NCBI RefSeq assembly: GCF_036324505.1
Contig: NC_086366.1
Location: 5,034,427 to 5,098,426, forward strand
Direction: 5' to 3'
Source of the DNA: Eleginops maclovinus
Lineage: Eukaryota; Chordata; Actinopteri; Perciformes; Eleginopidae
Length of the DNA: 64,000 bases
Shown: in pieces, positions 61,284-64,000 of the stretch
Numbering within the stretch: the first letter of the stretch is position 1
Layout: every line of letters begins with the position of its first letter
Position numbers and translations under genes: made by a program
The notes under the pieces: model-generated
Told to the model about the DNA's origin: nothing
Database searches by the model: none
What the model saw: only the letters and a program-made list of their open reading frames with translations

Positions 61284-63698
61284 GGACAGCGGTGTTTATG
61301 GTAGCAGTAATGCCAATAATAAAGGCAATGTGTGTGATGATAATGATAACAACATCATCCTCCCTGCTGGAACAGCTGCGGTGTGAGGAGCGTGGATGCT
61401 GCTGGGGCCCCCTGGACGAGAGGAACGTCCCCTGGTGTTTCTTCCCAACCAACCATGGATACACAGTGGAATCCACCGAGCAGCCGAATCCTTACGGTAA
61501 CATTTAGTTTCCCCTCTTTCTACCCTACTCTGCCACTCACTCGGTCTTTGAGTGATGGATAGTTTTTTTCATATAACTTATTTTCTAATTCCAACCGCTC
61601 CACATTATTTCAATCTGTCCGGCTCTCGTAGTAACCGACTTTCCCCAAGGCATGCTTCTCTGTGAACTTCAACATGGATGGCATACCAGGAAACATGATT
61701 GACTTTGCAGCATGCAGGTTTTTCTATTTTCTGCTTGATTTCACCGCCTTGTGTGGCTTATGTATTGTGTAAAAATAAGAAAAAATGGACCTTTGTATCA
61801 TGTCTCAATTGCACTGGATCCAAGCTCATTGTTGGAATAGCATAAGAACACTATTCGCTTTCAATATTTATATAAATGTTAAAAGAATGGTGACATTGAA
61901 CCAGAGTTAAAGAACACAATATCTCTTGCTCTCTCTAAAAAATATGCTTAATGTTACTCAAGAGGGACTTTAACCATCACAGAAAAATGAAAAGCCCTCC
62001 CTATATTATTTAAACTGTCTTCAAATACTTCAACACGATTCTGCTTTGGTATCGCTCTAGGCCACTATGCAAATTACCCACGTTTACCTCAGAGGCAGCT
62101 GTGGACTCTGTAAGCATATTGCACCCTTTGAACATCCGGGCAAATACATAACCTGGGAATACATCTGCCTTCAAATGCATTCCCATCCCAGTGCTGAGTT
62201 TTATGTGTAGTACTTAGACTGATGCAGTTTGCTTTATTGTTGCAGTTCACTTATCATTGTAGTGAATACATATTTGTCATGTTGCGATTAAATGTTGTAC
62301 TTTTTTATTCCAATGCACTATGTTGTCTATGTAACTAATGCAGTGAGTGCACAGCTCATCCAACATTTACTCTTTAGAGCTTCCAGATATCAGTGGGGCA
62401 CATTGTGATCGTTTAACAGACCACCTGCTTTTCATCTTTAATAGGAAATAGACTTTTTTGGACATGTGTACTCGCAAGTCAACCAGCAGTGTGTAACACG
62501 CAATAAATCCACCATTCGTCTTGGGTGTTATCTTTTAGGTGCTAACACAATATAAACATGCTAATAGAGTGGTGCTGGGATGATGTATTTTTTCAGGCTG
62601 ACCCGGAAGCTAGCATAGCAAGGGCTCCCTCGACTTACTATGGGATTTTGGAATATTGTGGAAAAAAAGTCCTGTGGCAGACACACATTTATGATATATT
62701 CACTTTCGTTCACTAGAATAACCTCATAAATTAAGACAATCACTTAAAGTAAATACCTTTCTGAAAGCTCCAAATCAGTGGTCAAGTCTCTGGACCCACT
62801 TTTTCCTTCGTCAATAAATCACGACCCAAAGTTATGAACCACGGCATATGCATATATATATAGCACAACATAAAAAGACATATTTGGAGCCAATCCTGGA
62901 TCACTACCGTACGTGAAAGCAGTTTTCAAAACTGTTTCTGGTCTCCGACATTTCCAGTCAAACTGCTACTGCACGCGCAGCATTAGACATTTCAGCCTTC
63001 AAAATAAAAGTGGCCTTCAAAATAAAGGTTTGACTTTTTCCCATAGACTGTACAGTCTATGCTTTTTCCCGTGATTTTGTTTTTTTCTCTTTTTTTTTTC
63101 TTCCACTTGCATATCTGCGACCCACTGCTCTAAATTAACTACATTACATAGCTTTTTGTTCTTTGGGAATCTAATTAAAATCACAATCAAAAATAGTTGA
63201 ATTTGAGGCGAGGGAACCGGAAGTGCTGAAATGCTCACCCCTTTCCAGGTATTCATTCGTTGACCACTCCATTAGTGGGCTTTGTTAGGCTTGCCCTATT
63301 ACCTTCGTAGAGAGATGGCAAGCCGGTTTCCTATTTGCTAAACTAAGCTAATCCTCTTCTAGCAGTAGCATCTTTCTCTCTCACTTTAAAGATGGTATCG
63401 ATTTATTTTCCAAGCTTATTCAAGAAAGTGAATAATTTCACTTCCCTGAAATCGTGTTTTTGTACTCTTTGAAAAATAAATAACATTATTCTCGGTGATT
63501 AAGCACTTAAATGGGATACATCCTTAAATTCATATTGTTTTGAAGTCTACTCAAACTTTGACCCTCCTTTTTGATTCTCATTTCGCAGTAATGAATGCCC
63601 GTCTGAAGAGAATGGCTTCTCCTTCTTTGTTTGGGGCTGATATTCCAGAGCTGTCTTTTCACGCAGAGATGCAGACAAACAACCGACTCCATTTTAAG
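58939..63698 (+). CDS. si: Sucrase-isomaltase family glucosidase, 5' part (partial)
   Basis: Four coding exons (58939-59062, 59643-59728, 61376-61496, 63589-63698) join in frame to 147 residues; the gene continues past the window. The product is a type II brush-border membrane enzyme of glycoside hydrolase family 31 that splits alpha-glucosidic bonds of maltose, isomaltose and, in mammals, sucrose (family knowledge). Seen here: a short basic cytosolic end (MGRRRFSG), a membrane anchor (about 9-33), a stalk of only about 17 residues, a P-type trefoil with six Cys (51, 62, 73, 78, 79, 91; RGCCW and VPWCFF motifs), and the start of the luminal N-terminal domain (ARLKRMASPSLFG, NNRLHF). No catalytic residues fall inside the window. 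The close relative MGAM shares this layout. SI is preferred because of the FSGLE motif after the basic start and because slitrk3 is the upstream neighbour, as in human. Confidence 0.9.
59150..59470 (-). mobile_element. Family A copy in si intron
   Basis: Lies in the intron between the first two coding exons, antisense to the gene. Contains CTTTTGGGGGGTTCCCCTTT, GGTCTGCAAAGGCTAAAATC, GACCAATCATAACAAAGCTG, AACCAATCAGAGCACACTGG and CATTAAAGCATGTAAACATG. The GGGCGGGAC part is deleted. Confidence 0.8.
59643..59728 (+). CDS. si: si second coding exon
   Basis: Acceptor CCTCTTTTGGCAG. It encodes ESTEAFIPQCPNIPLAERVD and on to CFPDAGASK, giving the first two trefoil cysteines. Donor AAG-GTATGA, phase 0. 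Confidence 0.9.
60447..60990 (+). mobile_element. Family E element in si intron
   Basis: Begins GTCAGGGTTTGGGGAAATAG with GGACCCAAGTGCAGCAACAA, a start I recognise from general familiarity in a common teleost repeat. It continues with GCGAGCTTTATTCCAAAGC and several GACTAAATACAAAGACACTA-type phrases. An internal unit (ATCCARGACATGAAAAACRC) repeats with a 50-bp period at 60561 and 60611. The right end is uncertain. Non-coding. Confidence 0.55.
61225..61283. repeat. (GAT)n microsatellite in si intron
   Basis: About 19 GAT units, 92 bp upstream of the third coding exon. Confidence 0.96.
61376..61496 (+). CDS. si: si third coding exon
   Basis: The acceptor (CCCTGCTGGAACAG) was chosen because it keeps ten residues between trefoil Cys 2 and Cys 3, as in human SI. 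It encodes LRCEERGCCWGPLDERNVPW and on through CFFPTNHGYTV to NPY. Donor TACG-GTAACA, phase 1. Confidence 0.92.
62558..63285 (+). mobile_element. Family B element in si intron, split by a hAT insertion
   Basis: The left half (62558-62775) starts TAGAGTGGTGCTGGGATGAT, with GGCTGACCCGGAAGCTAGCA and GCAAGGGCTCCCTCGACTTA. The right half (63136-63285) has GGGAACCGGAAGTGCTGAAA and ends near TTCATTCGTTGACCACTCC. The inserted piece is described separately. Confidence 0.75.
62776..63127 (+). mobile_element. hAT-like non-autonomous element nested in family B
   Basis: Starts CAGTGGTCAAG and ends GCGACCCACTG, giving short inverted termini of the CAGTGG type. It is flanked by CTCCAAAT on the left (62768-62775) and CTCTAAAT on the right (63128-63135), an 8-bp duplication with one mismatch, as expected for hAT. 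It is 352 bp with no transposase frame and contains a 20-bp perfect palindrome at 63042-63061. Confidence 0.7.
63589..63698 (+). CDS. si: si fourth coding exon
   Basis: Acceptor GATTCTCATTTCGCAG. After the split codon it encodes MNARLKRMASPSLFGADIPE and ends NNRLHFK. Donor AAG-GTAGGC, phase 0. The next exon lies beyond the window; the last bases (CTCTCCTCTCTCTGC) look like the pyrimidine tract of its acceptor. Confidence 0.92.
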
Positions 63699-64000
63699 GT
63701 AGGCCTACACGCTGACAAACACCATCTACGTTACACACCTTCTTTCTCGCACTCATATTCACACTCACTTTCATCCACACACTCATACACATTCAGACAA
63801 CAACAGAGGAAGTTGTGAGATAAATCTAGTCCAGTCAAATCAAGTTCAAAAGTATTTTTCATCAAAGCACGTTTAACGCGACTGCTGTACAGAACAAAAG
63901 AGGACACAAACTGTGACGTGTGCAGCAAAGAACGAACATGACCGTGATGTACGAGGCCACGCTCACATTGCCTGTACGGGCATGTCTCTCCTCTCTCTGC

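Noticed and set aside
61178..61507. 109-codon frame with a poly-Met run
   Set aside because: The Met run is the GAT microsatellite read in one frame. Only the last 40 codons, after the acceptor at 61375, are real si coding sequence.

Overview
The window is nuclear DNA of a ray-finned fish, probably a percomorph teleost. The evidence is two recognisable vertebrate genes with vertebrate-type splice signals, very dense (CA/GT)n microsatellites, and many dispersed elements of types familiar from teleost genomes (tRNA-derived SINEs, hAT-type elements, an L1-clade LINE and short TIR elements). No bacterial, viral or organellar gene was seen.

Two protein-coding genes can be supported, both on the + strand. 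The first is slitrk3: a complete single-exon coding region at 28541-31255 (904 aa), with probable noncoding 5' exons at about 25.5-26.16 kb and 26.75-26.84 kb and a 3' UTR running to about 32.3 kb. It is a neuronal LRR synaptic-adhesion membrane protein. The second is the 5' end of a sucrase-isomaltase (si) family gene: four coding exons between 58939 and 63698 encode the first 147 residues (cytosolic N-terminus, membrane anchor, trefoil domain, start of the luminal region), and the gene runs off the right edge. In human the order BCHE-SLITRK3-SI is found on 3q26 with all three in one orientation, so SLITRK3 followed by SI on one strand looks like conserved synteny. The genes have unrelated jobs (brain synapse; intestinal brush-border digestion), and a good CTCF-type motif lies between them at 32900.

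Layout. 0-25 kb: gene-poor and repeat-rich. It holds a pair of inverted arms (2742-3271 and 6014-6595) whose inner end is a 169-bp tandem repeat, a THAP-like zinc-finger remnant, a 482-bp hAT element with exact 8-bp target-site duplications and a BED-finger relic, a 5'-truncated L1-clade LINE, and one unidentified possible coding exon on the minus strand at 23453-23731. 25-32.3 kb: slitrk3. 32.3-58.9 kb: intergenic, with repeat families and the longest dinucleotide arrays. 58.9-64 kb: the si 5' end, with repeats in every intron seen.

For brevity, repeat families are named here as A (about 440 bp, carries CCAAT and GC boxes), B (about 500 bp, ends in inverted copies of a GGTGCAGGRATGA-like motif), C (about 890 bp), D, E and X. 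These names are local to this annotation. Family assignments are by eye from copies inside the window plus general knowledge of fish repeats; no database was searched.
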